NCBI GenBank assembly: GCA_036346275.1 | Contig: CM070715.1 | Location: 71,411,667-71,475,666 of the forward strand | Origin: Otatea glauca | Taxonomy: Eukaryota; Streptophyta; Magnoliopsida; Poales; Poaceae | Direction of reading: 5' to 3' | DNA: 64,000 bases | Shown here: positions 11,401 to 22,020 of the stretch, in pieces | Layout of the letters: each line of letters opens with the position of its first letter | Numbering within the stretch: position 1 is the first letter of the stretch | The notes under the pieces: generated by a model | The model's database searches: none | The model's input: only the letters and a program-made list of their open reading frames with translations | What the model was told of the DNA's origin: nothing | Made by a program: the position numbers and the translations under genes

Positions 11401-14400
11401 GCCGGCCTACGACGTGGTCCCGAACGCAGATGGCTCGCATCTCGGGACCCATCCTGCAGGACTTGGCGCCCTCACCATGAACTCGGCGCGGCGATCACCA
11501 GTGGGTTGGCGTGGCGGCCGGCTCTTCCACCCAAAGATCGCGGCGCGCACGGCGACGATCTCTGCCGACCCTCCTCGACGAAGTTCGCGCGGTCTTTACC
11601 GAGCCCAGGGCATGCCGCCGCCACGCCCCGCGACCACGGCATCACGCTACTTCGTGTCGGCACCGGTGGCGATCCGTCCTACCGATACCCGCGCGCACAA
11701 GGATGAGTTGGAACGTCGGTGCGCCGCCATGCTTGAGCGAGCATCATCCGCAGGTTCTTGCCTTCTCCTCCCTGTCTTTGCTAGCGCGGAAGGTCGATGG
11801 CACTGGCGTTTTGCGTCGACTTTCGCGCCTAAACGCGATCACGGTCAAGGACGCGTACCCAATCCCAGTGGTCGACGAACTCCTCGACGAGCTCCACGGC
11901 GCCGCTTCTTCTCCAAGCCGGATCTCCGCTCGGCTACCATCAAGTCCGGATGCGCGACGAGGACATTGCCGAGACCGCGTTCGCGCACACGACGGCTTCT
12001 ACGAGTTCCTGGTCATGCCGTTCGGGTTGTGCAACGCCCCGGCAACGTTCCGGCGCTCATGAACGACATCCTGCGGCCGTTCCTCCGTCGGTTCGTCCTC
12101 GTCTTCTTCGATGACATCCTCCTCTACAGCACCCACGTGGACCGATCACCTTCGCGTCGCGCGCGCGCCGCCCTCGACGTTCTCCACCAAGACCGCCTTC
12201 GTCAGCGATCAAAGTGCGAGTTCGGCGCCGACTCCATCTCTACCTCGGTCACATCATCTCGCCTCGGCGTCGCCATGGATCCGCCAAGGTACAAGCCGTC
12301 GTGGATTGGCGGTTCCCGCTCTGCAGGGCGGTCCGCGGCTTCTCGGCCTTGCGGGCTACTACCGCAAGTTCGTCAAAACGTTTGGCTCGATCGCCGCGCC
12401 CCTCACCGCCCTTCTCCGCAAGGAGGGATTCTCCTAGTCCACCGAGGCCGAGGCGGCATTCACGGCGCTCAAGACCGCTGTCACCACGGCGCTGTGCTCG
12501 CTACCGCCCGACTTCACCGACCTTTCATCGTTGAGTCGCGACGCCGACGCACGGGTTCGGCGCCGCCCTCATACAAGGTAGCACCGGTGTCATTCTTCAT
12601 CGACCGTCGCACCACGCCACCGATCCTCGGTGGCTTACGAGCGAACTCATTGGCCTCGTCGTCGCCATTCGCCATCGGGCGGCCGTACCTTTAAATCGCC
12701 GCTCGCACGCGACCGATCATTTCGGCCTCAAGTTCTTACTCGACCGCCGCCACCATACCGCAAAGATCATCAGGTGGGCAACCGCTCGGCCGACTTCTCG
12801 GTGAGTACAAAGGTGGTAGCACCAACACGGTGGCGATGCTCGCATCCCGACGTGACACAGACGAACCGGCGATCCTCGCCATCTCCGGCCCAAGCTTCGA
12901 TTGCCGACCGCCTCCCAGCCCACGCCACCGACCCGGCTCTGGTAGCGCTCAGGAGGAGCTCGCGACATGCCGCGCCACATCTCTGGTCGCTCTCGACGGC
13001 CTTGTGGCGTTCAATGGCCACCTCTACATCCCGCCTGCGTCGCCGCTCCTTCACGAGCTCATCTCCGCCGTGCACGACGACGGTCACGAAGGCGTCCAAC
13101 GTACTCTGCACCGTCTACGCCGCGACTTTCACTCCCCCAACCTCAGGCGAGCGGTCCAGGACTACGTACGCGCCTGCGCCACATGCCAACGCTACAAGTC
13201 GGACCATCTGCACCGGCCGCTGCGCCTGCCGCTGCCTGTGCCCACGGCGGTCTGGACGGACATTGGGCTTGATTTCGTCGAGGCGCTGCCACGCGTAGGA
13301 GGGAAGTCCGTCATCCTCACGGTGGTGGATCGTTTCAGCAAAATCGCCACTTCATTCCTTGCACACCCGCATACCGGCGAGTCGGTGGCGCGAGTTTTCT
13401 TCGCGAGATCGTGCGCCTTCACGGTGTACCCGATCCATGGTTTCGGATCGGGACCCGTCTTCACCTCCATCTTCCGGCTGGAGTTGATCGCCTCATCGGC
13501 GCCAAACTACACATGACGCTTCGGCTTTCCATTCCCGTCCCGACGGCGGCGACGGAGGCCGCCAACAAGGTCATCGCCATGTACCTACGTTGCTTCACCG
13601 AGATCGCCCGACAATGGTTGCGTTAGCTCACTGGCGAGTACATTTACAACACCGCTTACCAAATCGCGCCCGCGACACACGCTCGGGTGGTCTACGGCCG
13701 TGACCCACCCTCCATCCGCTCCTATGAGCCCGGCGAAACAAGGGTCGCGGCGGTCGCCAAGAACATGGCGGAACGGGACGAGTTCCTAGCTGACATCCGC
13801 CTCCGCCTTGAGCAAGCCCAGGCCGTCTACAAGCGCCACTACGACAGGCATCACAGGGATGTCCGATACGAGGTAGGCGCTTGGGTCTGGCTCCGATCGC
13901 GCCAACAGGCCGCATCTTCGCTTCACGTGCCGACGTCGAAGCTCAGCCGCCGCGCTTCACGGGCCGTACGCATCATCGCCGTCATCAACGACGTCGCCTA
14001 CCAGCTGGAGCTGCCTCCCCGAGCCCGCCTCCACGACGTGTTCCATGTGGGCCTCTTGAAGAAGTTCGTCGGCACGCCTCCGTCCGCACCGCCAGCTCTT
14101 CCTCCGATCCACAATGGCGCCGCCGTACCGGAACCGGAACACGTCCTCCGATCTCGCTGGCGGGCGTTCGCGACCATCGGTACATCTGGAAGGCGAGGCG
14201 GCATCGTCGGCCACGGGAAGATGCCGACGGCTTCATCGATCGCTACTACGTTTCCGGCCGAGGACGAGCCGCTCATCGAGGAGAGATGCCATGTGGGCCG
14301 GCATTACCAAGATCGACCCAGCGCCAAGAGCAACAACCACCAGCGCCCCCGATTTAGGAAAGCAGCAGACATGCAGAATCGGCATGCAAGGCAAGCTAGA

Positions 14401-17400
14401 ATCAGGGGGTTTGTTTCCTTTGTTAGCTGTTTCCTTTCTTAATCGGCATGCAAGGCAAGCTAGAATCAGGGGGTTTGTTTCCTTTGTTAGCTGTTTCCTT
14501 TCTTAGCAGGCTACGTGCCTATATATTGGATAGAATAAGCACCCTTTGGGAGTAAGAAAGAATTATTCATCTCTAGTCTCCTGTTCTTTCTCCTCTTAAT
14601 CTCATCCCCTTCATCATCGGGCCGCCGGGCAGAAACCCCGACGCCTCTACCAGCCGAGGCTACGGGCTACATAGTCGAGGTCCTGCCGTCTTGGGCGTCA
14701 ACGCCCTTGACACCGTGATAACCATGGTAATGTTGTCTCTTGATTTGCTTTATTCATTTTGTGCCAAAACTAATGCTTATACATTAAGTCTTGTTAGGCT
14801 ATAGGAATTGAAGAATCGTATATCTTAACTATACTGTAACTATCTTTTCCCCTTTATAGCTACAGGCATGGTTAGGAGAAATGGGTCTATTCATTAGAGA
14901 ATGCTTGACTGAAGCTATTGTATTACTGTCAGTTGAAGTCTTCAAAGTGAACATGCATACCATATTACCATACTCATTTCTTAATTGTCAGGGAACTTAA
15001 TTTTGTATAACTTACTCCTAATCCTTACACCAATCTAATATTGCGTTCTATGTGCTAAGTTCAAGCTCAGCCTTCAGAAAATGTTTTCTTATATACTTGT
15101 TTGTCCTGTTGGAAAATTGCATAAGCTTATTTCATTATTTTCTACCTTTTGTAGGAACCACAAAGAGTCTTGCCTAACATACAGAGAGCACATGCATCAG
15201 GTGGGAAAATAAAAAAATCAACAAGAAACATTTATCAATCTAGTGAATACTTAAATAGATCAGGAAGCTCGTACAGTTTGGATTCTTCTAAGCAAGGTCT
15301 GTCAGGAAGCCAGAGAAGTCACGATTTCATCGCTAAGTCTGGAAGGAATGATTCATCTACAGGAGTTACGAATCAACCAGAAGTTATTCTCTTAGGATCT
15401 GACCGCAGGTATAACAATTATTGGCTCTTCCTTGGCCCTTGTAGGGCAGATGATCCAGGGCATCGTAGGATCTACTTCGAATCCTCAGAAGATGGTCACT
15501 GGGAGGTGATTGATTCACCACAGGTTGTCCACCTGCTAAATCTGCTTAGATATATAAGTATGCCTCTTATTAATTCACTTGGGGTTAACTTCCATTGATA
15601 AATCTACCATTTTTTTTTTTGCATTTCAGGAATTACTTTCCCTGCTCTCTGTTCTAGACAGCAGAGGCACTAGGGAATCTCATCTTCTTGCATCAATGAA
15701 AAAGAGACAAGCATGCCTTTTTGAAGCCATGAAAAATCATTTGGAAGATGGGGATGTAGTTGGAATTGCATCATCGTCTGATCCGTCTCGCTCTTTGACA
15801 AGTAGTGGAGATGGAGCTTCGCCCATATCAGACATTGACAATTCTTCAGTTCCCACAGATCTAGCTGATAATCTTTTAAACACGCCATCTGCAATATTCA
15901 TTGAAGTTGGGAGGAGAGTTGATGAGAAGATATTGAAGTGGGGAAGACTGCAAGCATTAGATAAATGGATCTGGTCTTCGTTCTATTCTTCTCTTGCTGT
16001 TGTTAAGTGTGGCAAGAAGTCATTTAAGGAATCACTTGTTCGCTATGAAAGTTGTCATGATTTGTTTGGAGAGATGAAAAACATTGCAGAATATGCCACT
16101 CTACTTTTGAGGTTGGTTTTGATCTTGAAGAGAAATATGCTATACATGTGGCAACATGCAGGGAGCCTGAGGATGTCTCCGCCTTTCCAAATCATAAAGT
16201 TCTGCCTTCACAGCTACAGGCACTTAAAGCTGCGATTTATGCTATTGAGGTGAGTATTAAAAAATGCTTGTCCTATGCAGTTTTATTAGCTGGGATCTGC
16301 TTTGTTAAAATACTACAATACCTGGTGACACAAAGTGTTGTAGCTGTGTTGGATTGTCACACGCTTGTTTGTACAAGTGTCCCCAAAAAGCATACGTATT
16401 TCACAAGTCACAACTTCTGTCTAGCCATATTTTTTTTCTTATAATCTGTTCTGATGTAGGCATGCATGCCTGAGGCAGCTTTTGCCGGTTTGTGGATGAA
16501 GTCTTCGCACAAGCTGTGGGTTAAGCGACTGCGACGGACATCATCATTACCGGAGCTTTTACAGGTCTGTTATATAGTTGTCATTTTTTCTTTTTGGATT
16601 ATAATGCAGGAACCTTTTATTCAGTTTTAAGTAAATTACTCAATATTTACTGCCTATTGTTTTGCTTGTTGCTCTTCCCTGCAGGTTCTTGTTGATTTTG
16701 TTGGGGCAATGGATGAGGATTGGTTGTACAAAAGTTTGTCATCTGTAAGCTTTAGTTCGTATCTAGATGACATCACTGTATACTTTCAAACGATGCCACA
16801 AACAACGTCAGCAGTTGCACTCTGGGTTGTCAAATTGGATGCTCTCATTGCACCTTATTTGGAACGAGCTGATTCTGAAAGAGCATTAGCCAAGGAATCC
16901 GTACATACAAGTATGTTTTTTGTCCATAGTAGCTAATGTTTTGGATTCTTCTTATACTATAGTTGCAATTTTGTCTTGTTCACTCCAATCAAAATATGAG
17001 TTTTTTGTGACCGCGCAATATAAACTGTTCCAATTAAGCACTTTCATATTCCAGAGTATCTTCAATATTTATGCTTGCACCATTGTTTGTATTTCGTCAT
17101 TATCCAGTAGTTTTTTCAATCAGTATTGGTGCTTCATAATTGAATGCATGCTGATAGAAATTACCTGACCATCATCCTAGAAGAGAGACTTGATTACATA
17201 TGCTCTGTATTATGATCATAGCCCATAGGATCTCTGCTGTATTATTGATGTACATGGCACCATTCAGAGGAAATTCTAGTATTTTCCAAACAGTTTCGGT
17301 GCTAGAAACATCATGATTATTGAAATCTTTTCTGATTATATGCCGGAGTTGTGACTAAGTTTATTCTAGCTGCTTTTTGCAATTTTGACGTTATTGTTTT

Positions 17401-17474
17401 TCACATGTTTTGTCATTCGTCAAATAACGTTTTGCCAATTATACGATACAGGAGTGCAGGTGTGTGTGAGATAG
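2458..17474 (+). CDS. RLT3-like: homeobox-DDT domain protein, RLT3-like (3' part; one frameshift)
   Basis: Exons: 2458-2674, 2757-2857, 3409-3495, 3576-3707, 7804-7944, 8104-8226, 8339-8794, 15155-15523, 15630-16249, 16460-16564, 16685-16910 and 17452-17474 (stop TAG). All introns have GT...AG ends and the exon phases agree; the total is 2600 nt, or 867 codons once one lost base is allowed for. The protein shows LELSELQAGPNPLRCSAHL and CPLCKDLLARFPPPSVKMK, then DDT (WESSPEMVKKLFQVVRFVYT, FTFDELAQAFHDKDSLLL), EFDVIFWIKSVNSLTWVEIL, HARE-HTH (LRPCTLKGELFALLSKKGSG, LFEKIAPSAYRLR), an acidic linker, WHIM1 (WLLGLMEGEYSDLSINEKLD), WHIM2/WSD (LLGSDRRYNNYWLFLGPCR, GHWEVIDSPQELLSLL) and a Cys/His motif. 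RLT proteins are nuclear partners of ISWI remodellers in Arabidopsis; the role of this copy is inferred. The homeodomain is outside the window. The 2458 start is an exon acceptor, not a translation start. Confidence 0.88.
3932..6942 (+). mobile_element. solo LTR, Ty3/gypsy (Tekay/Del-like), 3.0 kb
   Basis: It begins TGTGATAACC, ends GTCGCCGCA, and is flanked by a perfect 5-bp target duplication AAACC at 3927-3931 and 6943-6947. It has no primer-binding site, polypurine tract or pol text, so it is a solo LTR left by LTR-LTR recombination. It sits in the intron between the DDT-end exon (3576-3707) and the exon at 7804. Length, terminus and the GAGTAC/GTACTC hairpin near the 3' end suggest a long-LTR chromovirus; that lineage call is inference. 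ORFs at 4232-4638 and 4794-5546 lie in purine-rich LTR DNA and are not genes. Confidence 0.9.
6464..6478 (+). other. GAGTAC-GTT-GTACTC hairpin in solo LTR
   Basis: A perfect 6-bp stem with a 3-nt spacer, in the 3' third of the LTR after a (TA)n stretch. A related but weaker pair is seen at about 55764-55781 in the long LTR at 53.4-58.7 kb, supporting a shared lineage. Confidence 0.7.
6948..7803 (+). other. host intron, no feature seen
   Basis: AT-rich intron sequence between the solo LTR and the next RLT3-like exon, ending in a good acceptor (tttcag) at 7803. I see no ORF, repeat or RNA gene. Confidence 0.6.
9696..10105 (+). repeat. 5' LTR of nested gypsy element
   Basis: Starts TGTCATG, ends TTGACA and matches 14287-14712. 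It contains two tandem copies of a 62-63-bp unit (9782-9844 and 9845-9906), each starting AATCGGCATGCAAGG; the same duplication is in the 3' LTR. A TATA-like TATATAT lies at about 9932. Confidence 0.88.
10109..10116 (+). other. primer-binding site (initiator tRNA-Met type)
   Basis: TGGTATCA three bases after the LTR end, the usual start of plant retrotransposon primer-binding sites complementary to initiator tRNA-Met. The match beyond these 8 bases is eroded. Confidence 0.75.
10204..14140 (+). pseudogene. gag-pol remnant of nested gypsy element
   Basis: Pieces in order: gag (MAELTTADLAAL, FPKFDGKSDPLAFITRCESY) at about 10204-10500; RT (ITVKDAYPIPVVDELLDELH, EFLVMPFGLCNAPATF, LVFFDDILLYS) at about 11840-12130; RNase H region (GLAGYYRKFVKTFGSIAAPL) at about 12340-12430; integrase zinc-binding part (HDDGHEGVQRTLHRLRRDFH then CATCQRYKSDH) and catalytic part (WTDIGLDFVEALPRVGG, VVDRFSKIATSF) at about 13070-13380; integrase C-terminus and chromodomain-like tail (HDVFHVGLLKKFVG) to about 14140. 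These lie in different frames with stops between them. Several long antisense ORFs here are shadows of GC-rich DNA. Confidence 0.85.
14287..14712 (+). repeat. 3' LTR of nested gypsy element
   Basis: Starts TGCCATG after a purine tract and ends TTGACA. It aligns with 9696-10105 along its length with scattered substitutions and small indels, and has the same internal duplication (about 14376-14503). The divergence between the two LTRs means the insertion is not very recent. Confidence 0.88.
16061..16070 (+). other. 1-bp deletion (frameshift) in RLT3-like exon 9
   Basis: Up to CHDLF the exon reads in one frame; from the next codon the conserved text W-R-D-E-K-H-C-R-I-C-H-S-T-F-E-V-G-F-D-L continues in another. 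One T is missing from the run at 16065-16067. The exon is 620 nt while all its neighbours keep phase, so 621 is expected. The unshifted frame goes on through the following exons to the natural stop. If real, the protein would end soon after and lose about 180 C-terminal residues. Confidence 0.85.
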
Positions 17475-18180
17475 CTAGGAATCGGCAATAGTTTCTTTTT
17501 TGTGCTACTCCATCAAGCTCTGAGCTGTCTCTTGCATCAACTGCAAGTTTTTGCTTGATTGTTGAGCTTTTTCTCAAGGCGAGACTAGATCATGATGTGT
17601 TTCTTGAGGTTGAGGCCTTTACCTGACAAGATCTTGCACTCTGCAGAAGCCATGGCATCATTTCTGTGGGGTAGCTGGAGAACATTATTTGTTTCCTCCC
17701 AGCGGAGAATTGTGCCCTATGTACAATAGTACAAACACAACAAAGATTATGTTAATAATCATTGCTTCGGCCATGTGAATTCTTTTTGCCGTTCCTTGTA
17801 GTGATCAGCGAAACACTTTAAACCGGGATATATAGGTCATTTCTGGAACACTGCTGTAGGTTGTTCATGAACTGATGGCAGTCCTTTTAATGGAATAATA
17901 GGGTTATAGATCTTTTTTATCAGTTCGCTGGGTAGCTCGTTTTGCTTCCAGTAAAGCATGTTAGCAGGGTTGGCGCCACCACTGGGGCTATTTGCAATGT
18001 AAATTGGAGTTTTTCTTGAAGTTCCTCCTAGGAACGGGTTATCTTTTTGTACCTGTAAAAACCACACGCCCATACTGTTCAGGACAGTGCTCGTGTTCTT
18101 TCTTGTCTTGTATAGTTGTGTTTGATATCAGGTTTTGCCCTTAAATTTGCTACCTGGCCGTTGCCAATGTGCAGAAAAAA
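17475..18180 (+). other. probable 3' UTR of RLT3-like gene and flank
   Basis: AT-rich DNA after the stop codon with no ORF of note on the + strand. The end of the transcript cannot be fixed by eye. Confidence 0.45.
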
Positions 18181-19503
18181 ACATTATCGCCTAATCCCGA
18201 GGCGAGATCGGGAGCGACACCCTGCTGCCGCGGCGGGGCCATCCAATTGCGGCGTTGAGTTGGGCTATCCTGTTGACTGTTGAGGCATGGAGTTCTCAGT
18301 TCTCACACACACACAACAGAGCGGTGAGCCCTTTGATTTGTCAGGGCGAGGTTGGTGGCTGGGTTGAGTTCTTTCCTTTTCTAGCTCCCTATCCACCTTT
18401 TTCTTTTCTTTTTTTGCAAATTTGACGCTCTTAACGTAATTGTAAAAATAGCTCTAAGCTCTATTCTTGATTATAAAAACGTCGGAAAGTGAGACGTGTC
18501 ACTTTCCGCGCTATCCTACCATGGAAGGCGCTGTCGCTCTCTTAGAGCTTGGCAAGCTACCGAAGGGACCGCGGTAGGGGAGCGCAGAATGTGACATGTG
18601 TTGTGTTTGAAAGGAGCTAAATTTACAAAGAAAAATTATACAGTGCTAAAAAAGTGACTATTTGTTTGTATCTGTCTTTCCTGGCACTTGGCTGTGGAGA
18701 TGCCACCCCTGCACAAGACAAAGCAGGCAGAGTCATGCATGTCGGTCAAGATTCAAATCAACTAGGCGATGATACATTTGTAAGACAACTACGATCGAGG
18801 CTCTGAAGCATAAGCAGAAAGAAGCAGAAAGCGAGGCATGAAATGTTAGGATTCGATCGTATGACCCCATGTGGAACCAAAACATGAGAGAGGCAGCAGA
18901 GCAGGACGGGTGGCACTAGCCAACCAAAGCCGCCCCACGCCGTCGTGGCTCCATGCATATGGGTGCTTGAAGGAGAGGCGCCGAGCCTGGGGAGGTATAC
19001 CTCTTTCGTTTTCTATGGTTTTGTTTGGAATGGTTTTAGATTTGGTTTCTTCACTTTGAAAGCTAGAAGTTGTTTCAAATGGTTGGCTTCTTCGTATCTG
19101 AAAATTAAAAGTCAGCAGCTCATTTGTACTAGAAGAAATTGAAAGTCGAAAGCCAGTGTCCATGCATGTGAGTGCTTGAAGGAGAGGTGCCGAGCTTGTG
19201 GAGGTAAACCTCTACGGTTGTCTATATGCAGCGTTCAACTTAAACTAGCCTTTGTAACGCCTCGTGCAGATTGCTGTTTTCATTTTGGATCATCACCGCT
19301 TGTTTTCATTTTGGATCATCTCCGCTTGTATATTAATTCATCACTACCGTGTGAAGTTTAATTCCCACAAATATCAGTCATGCTTTGTTTATGAAAATTT
19401 TGCCTTTTTAGACCTCTTATCATCATTTTTCGTAAAAATAATCCCGTACAAAGAGAATTTCAATTTTAGACCGCTATCTGAAAGGCGGAAGACCCGATAG
19501 GCA
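18181..19503. other. intergenic, with an imperfect direct repeat
   Basis: No gene is seen. A unit of about 55 bp starting near CCATGCAT and including GGTGCTTGAAGGAGAGG-like text, GCCGAGC and GGAGGTA occurs at 18952-19006 and again at 19160-19214. A short CA run lies at 18304-18314. Confidence 0.5.
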
Positions 19504-19773
19504 GGGAAACGGTTCTCGTGCAGTCTCTGTGGGGACTGCAACTTAAGCAGTCCCCATAGGCAAGGACCATCCGATCGACGCATCGGATGGTCTGGATCGG
19601 CTCATAACCAGATAAACAATTTTTTTGCTATAGTGTCATGAACAGTGTTTCCACATAGTGAAAATCTATACAGTATTTTTAGCCGCTCTAGACCATCCGT
19701 TTTCGATTGTACGGACGGTCCCACGGGGACCGCTTAAGTTGCAGTCCTCACAGAACTGCATAGGAACCGTTTT
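19504..19773. mobile_element. Mutator-like MITE, 270 bp
   Basis: Terminal inverted repeats of about 50 bp share AACGGTTC, GACTGCAACTTAAGC and GGTCCC/GTCCCC text. The element is flanked by a perfect 9-bp duplication CGATAGGCA at 19495-19503 and 19774-19782. The 9-bp size and long inverted repeats fit a Mutator-like MITE. It has no coding sequence. Confidence 0.82.
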
Positions 19774-19851
19774 CGATAGGCAAAGGGAAATCCTGGGGCC
19801 CGAGGGTCGCCCCCGTGGGGGAGGGGTTAATTTGCTTTTCATATACCTTGA

Positions 19852-20204
19852 TAGGGTTTTCAAAACCGTTTTTGAAAATATTGCTTGAAATTCGAAATTC
19901 AAAAATCGAGAAAAAACGCTCGAAAATCGTCAGAAACAGAAGAGTTAAGAAATATTTTTTTTGGAAAAAAATTCAAAAAAATCGTAAACTGTTCGGTTTT
20001 CACCGAAAACCAACCGACCAATTGAATGTTCCTTAAAGCCGGTTTTTAAGCGGTTTTCGAGCGGTTTACATCACATAATTTTTTTTCCAATTTTTTTGAT
20101 TTTTTAATTAGATCGGTTTACCGATCGGTTTTGAATCTCGAACCGCAGCGATAAGGTCGAAAACCGCGGTTTTCGAACGGTCTTCGTCGGTTTTTGAAAC
20201 CCTA
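19852..20204. mobile_element. hAT-type MITE candidate
   Basis: The left end TAGGGTTTTCAAAACCG is matched by the inverted right end CGGTTTTTGAAACCCTA. The interior is rich in CGGTTTT/AAAACCG repeats. The flanking 8-mers accttgat and acctcgag agree at 6 of 8 bases, compatible with an old hAT target duplication. Family assignment is inference. Confidence 0.6.
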
Positions 20205-20218
20205 CCTCGAGCCTACCC

Positions 20219-21466
20219 TAGAGATGGCCACCTGGGCCGTGCCTAACGGGCCGGCCCGAGGCACGCCACTGTTGACACGGTTTGGCCCACCGCTAATCGT
20301 GCCTTACCGACACGGCCCGTGAGCCCATATCGTGCTTGGGCCGGCACCCCGGCACGGCACGGCATGACCCACGGGCGATACGGCACGATTACAAGTAGCA
20401 GGCCCGTTTGGCCCATTTAGTTTAAAAAATAACCGTTTTCTAGCCGTTGAATGCTTAAAAATTCAAAAAATTCTAAAAAATCCTGATTTTTCCCTATAAA
20501 TAGGTGGCTCTCCTCTCATTTTGACACCAACAATCTTACATTCTCTCCTATTCATTCTCTTGTGGAAATTCTTTTGCTCTTGGTGGTAATTTGGCAAAAT
20601 TCAAATTAGTTTTGCCAAAAATCCAAAAATCGGCTTCCGGTTTCAGTCAAGAAATCAAGGTAATAATTGTGATTTAGTTTTTTTATTTTATTAGTATTTT
20701 AAATGATATTAAAGTACTAATAGCGTAATTATTTTCTGTAGTTTTCTTTTTGGTGCACAGTGATTTTCTGTCATTCCCAGCTTCTGATTTCGAGATTTCA
20801 TCGAAGGAGCTTCTTGCATCCTATGAAGCTAGAGAAGCTGCAGGAGTTGTATCATCCTCAAGCTCTATAAGTGCTACTGTGTCGATAAGCACCGGGGCGA
20901 AAAGATCAAGATGCAGTACATCGGGAGTACGCTTTCAGTCTATCCAGAAGAATAATCGAGGAGAGAAGAACAAATCTGACAAGCGAGATGATGGAAATAC
21001 TTCTCACTGCGAAAGATTGGGAACAAGCTGATCAACGAGCTCAACATACTACAGAAAATGTTGAGCTAGCGGAGACGTTTGAAAATCTTTATTTAGATAA
21101 TCACGAAGAATAATTGTAATCTTCATTTTTTTTCCTGTATCACTGAGTTATAGGTTGTACTCTTTTTTCTTTGCCAAGGTTTCTCGTGTTGAGTTTTTAC
21201 TTGCAAAGTTTTTAACGAGGTAGTCAAACATCAATAAACTCATTATTTAATACCAATTATTTGTCTCATTTAAGAATTTTTTTTCTGAATTTTTTTTAAA
21301 AATTTCTGTATTTTTTTCATAATTTTTCTAACATTTTTTCTAATTTTTTTAAATTTTTTAGCACTAACGGGCCGGCCCGGCGGACCCGTTTAGGCCCATC
21401 GGACCCCGGCACGACCCGTTAATCAAATGGGCCGTGCCTAAAGTTTGGCCCACTCGGTCCCTCTTA
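20219..21466 (+). mobile_element. deleted hAT element
   Basis: The two ends are inverted, GC-rich and full of GGCCC, CGGGCC and CACGGC motifs (left TAGAGATGGCCACC; right end about GGTCCCTCTTA). The interior is AT-rich and keeps both ends of a transposase-like frame on the + strand. The termini are diverged and no clean target duplication is seen, so edges are approximate. Confidence 0.65.
20750..21113 (+). pseudogene. hAT transposase remnant (N- and C-terminal parts)
   Basis: An ORF at 20750-21031 is Ser-rich, then basic. In a second frame, 20988-21113 reads MMEILLTAKDWEQADQR, then ENVELAETFENLYLDNHEE and a stop, resembling the C-terminal tail of plant hAT transposases of the RICESLEEPER kind. 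The catalytic middle is missing, so this is an internally deleted, non-autonomous copy. Confidence 0.6.
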
Positions 21467-21489
21467 GACAGCATCGGTACCTCCTCCCC

Positions 21490-21735
21490 ATCCCACTCCA
21501 TCGAGGCCTATGGGTGCAATCGGATCGGATAATTTCCGACCGATCGGATAGTTTCGGACCGGATTCGGATTTTTTTTTCGGATAATTTTTGGATTCGGAT
21601 TCGGTTTCGGATATTTTATTTCGAATTCGGATTCGGGAGATCACTATCCATCGAATCGGTATATTTCGAGAATATTTTCGGATATATCCGAACTATTTGA
21701 TTCGGTTATCCGAAATTCCGAATGTACATTTGGCT
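21490..21735. repeat. TTCGGAT/ATCCGAA-rich repeat, probable transposon end
   Basis: About 20 short copies of TCGGAT, TTCGGA or their complements in 245 bp. Such clusters are usual in subterminal regions of some hAT elements. It is followed by GC-rich, Pro/Ser-encoding DNA (21740-22330) with no recognised gene. Confidence 0.5.
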
Positions 21736-22020
21736 TTGGGCCTTCGCGCTTCGCCCTTTGGCCTGTCCGGCGCGGCGCCCGCTCACTCAGTACAAACAGA
21801 AAACCCTAGCTCTCTCTTGTGTCTCCCCCGACTCGGCGACTCCCCTCACACGCCGCCGCTTTGCCGCCCTCCCATCGCCGTCGCCGCCCTCAGTCCCTCC
21901 GCCGCTGCCTTCCGCTTCCTTCGCCCCTTTCGCAGCCCCTCCCGTAGCCCTCCCGTAGTTGCCCTCCGCACCAGTCCCCGACCCTGAGTCCCGCCAGTCC
22001 CCATCCCGCTGCCCCTCGGC

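Larger units (their letters stand above)
9696..14712 (+). mobile_element. Ty3/gypsy retrotransposon nested in the hAT-like element
   Basis: The element is about 5.0 kb: two similar LTRs (410 and 426 bp), a primer-binding site 3 nt after the 5' LTR, gag-pol text in order gag-RT-integrase, and a purine tract at 14278-14286 before the 3' LTR. The flanking 5-mers are CAGTG (9691-9695) and CCGTG (14713-14717), a target duplication with one mismatch. Pol order and short LTRs suggest a chromovirus such as Reina, which is inference. Frameshifts and stops make it non-autonomous. Confidence 0.88.
9133..14726. mobile_element. hAT-like non-autonomous DNA element, split by a gypsy insertion
   Basis: The ends are a perfect 14-bp inverted repeat (CATGGTTATCACGG at 9133-9146, its complement at 14713-14726), and the flanks are a perfect 8-bp duplication GTAATGTT (9125-9132 and 14727-14734), as expected for hAT transposons. 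The element's own DNA is 9133-9695 plus the right terminal repeat; the rest is a gypsy element that landed in that terminal repeat. The left arm is GC- and CT-rich with AGGCGA/TCGCCT motifs and no transposase. The whole nest lies in the RLT3-like intron between exons ending at 8794 and starting at 15155. Confidence 0.85.

Noticed and set aside
10108..12694. Long ORFs of 532 and 549 aa in the nested gypsy element
   Set aside because: Beyond the gag start they are Arg/Pro/Ser-rich readings of the wrong frames of GC-rich pol DNA; the true pol text switches frames within them.
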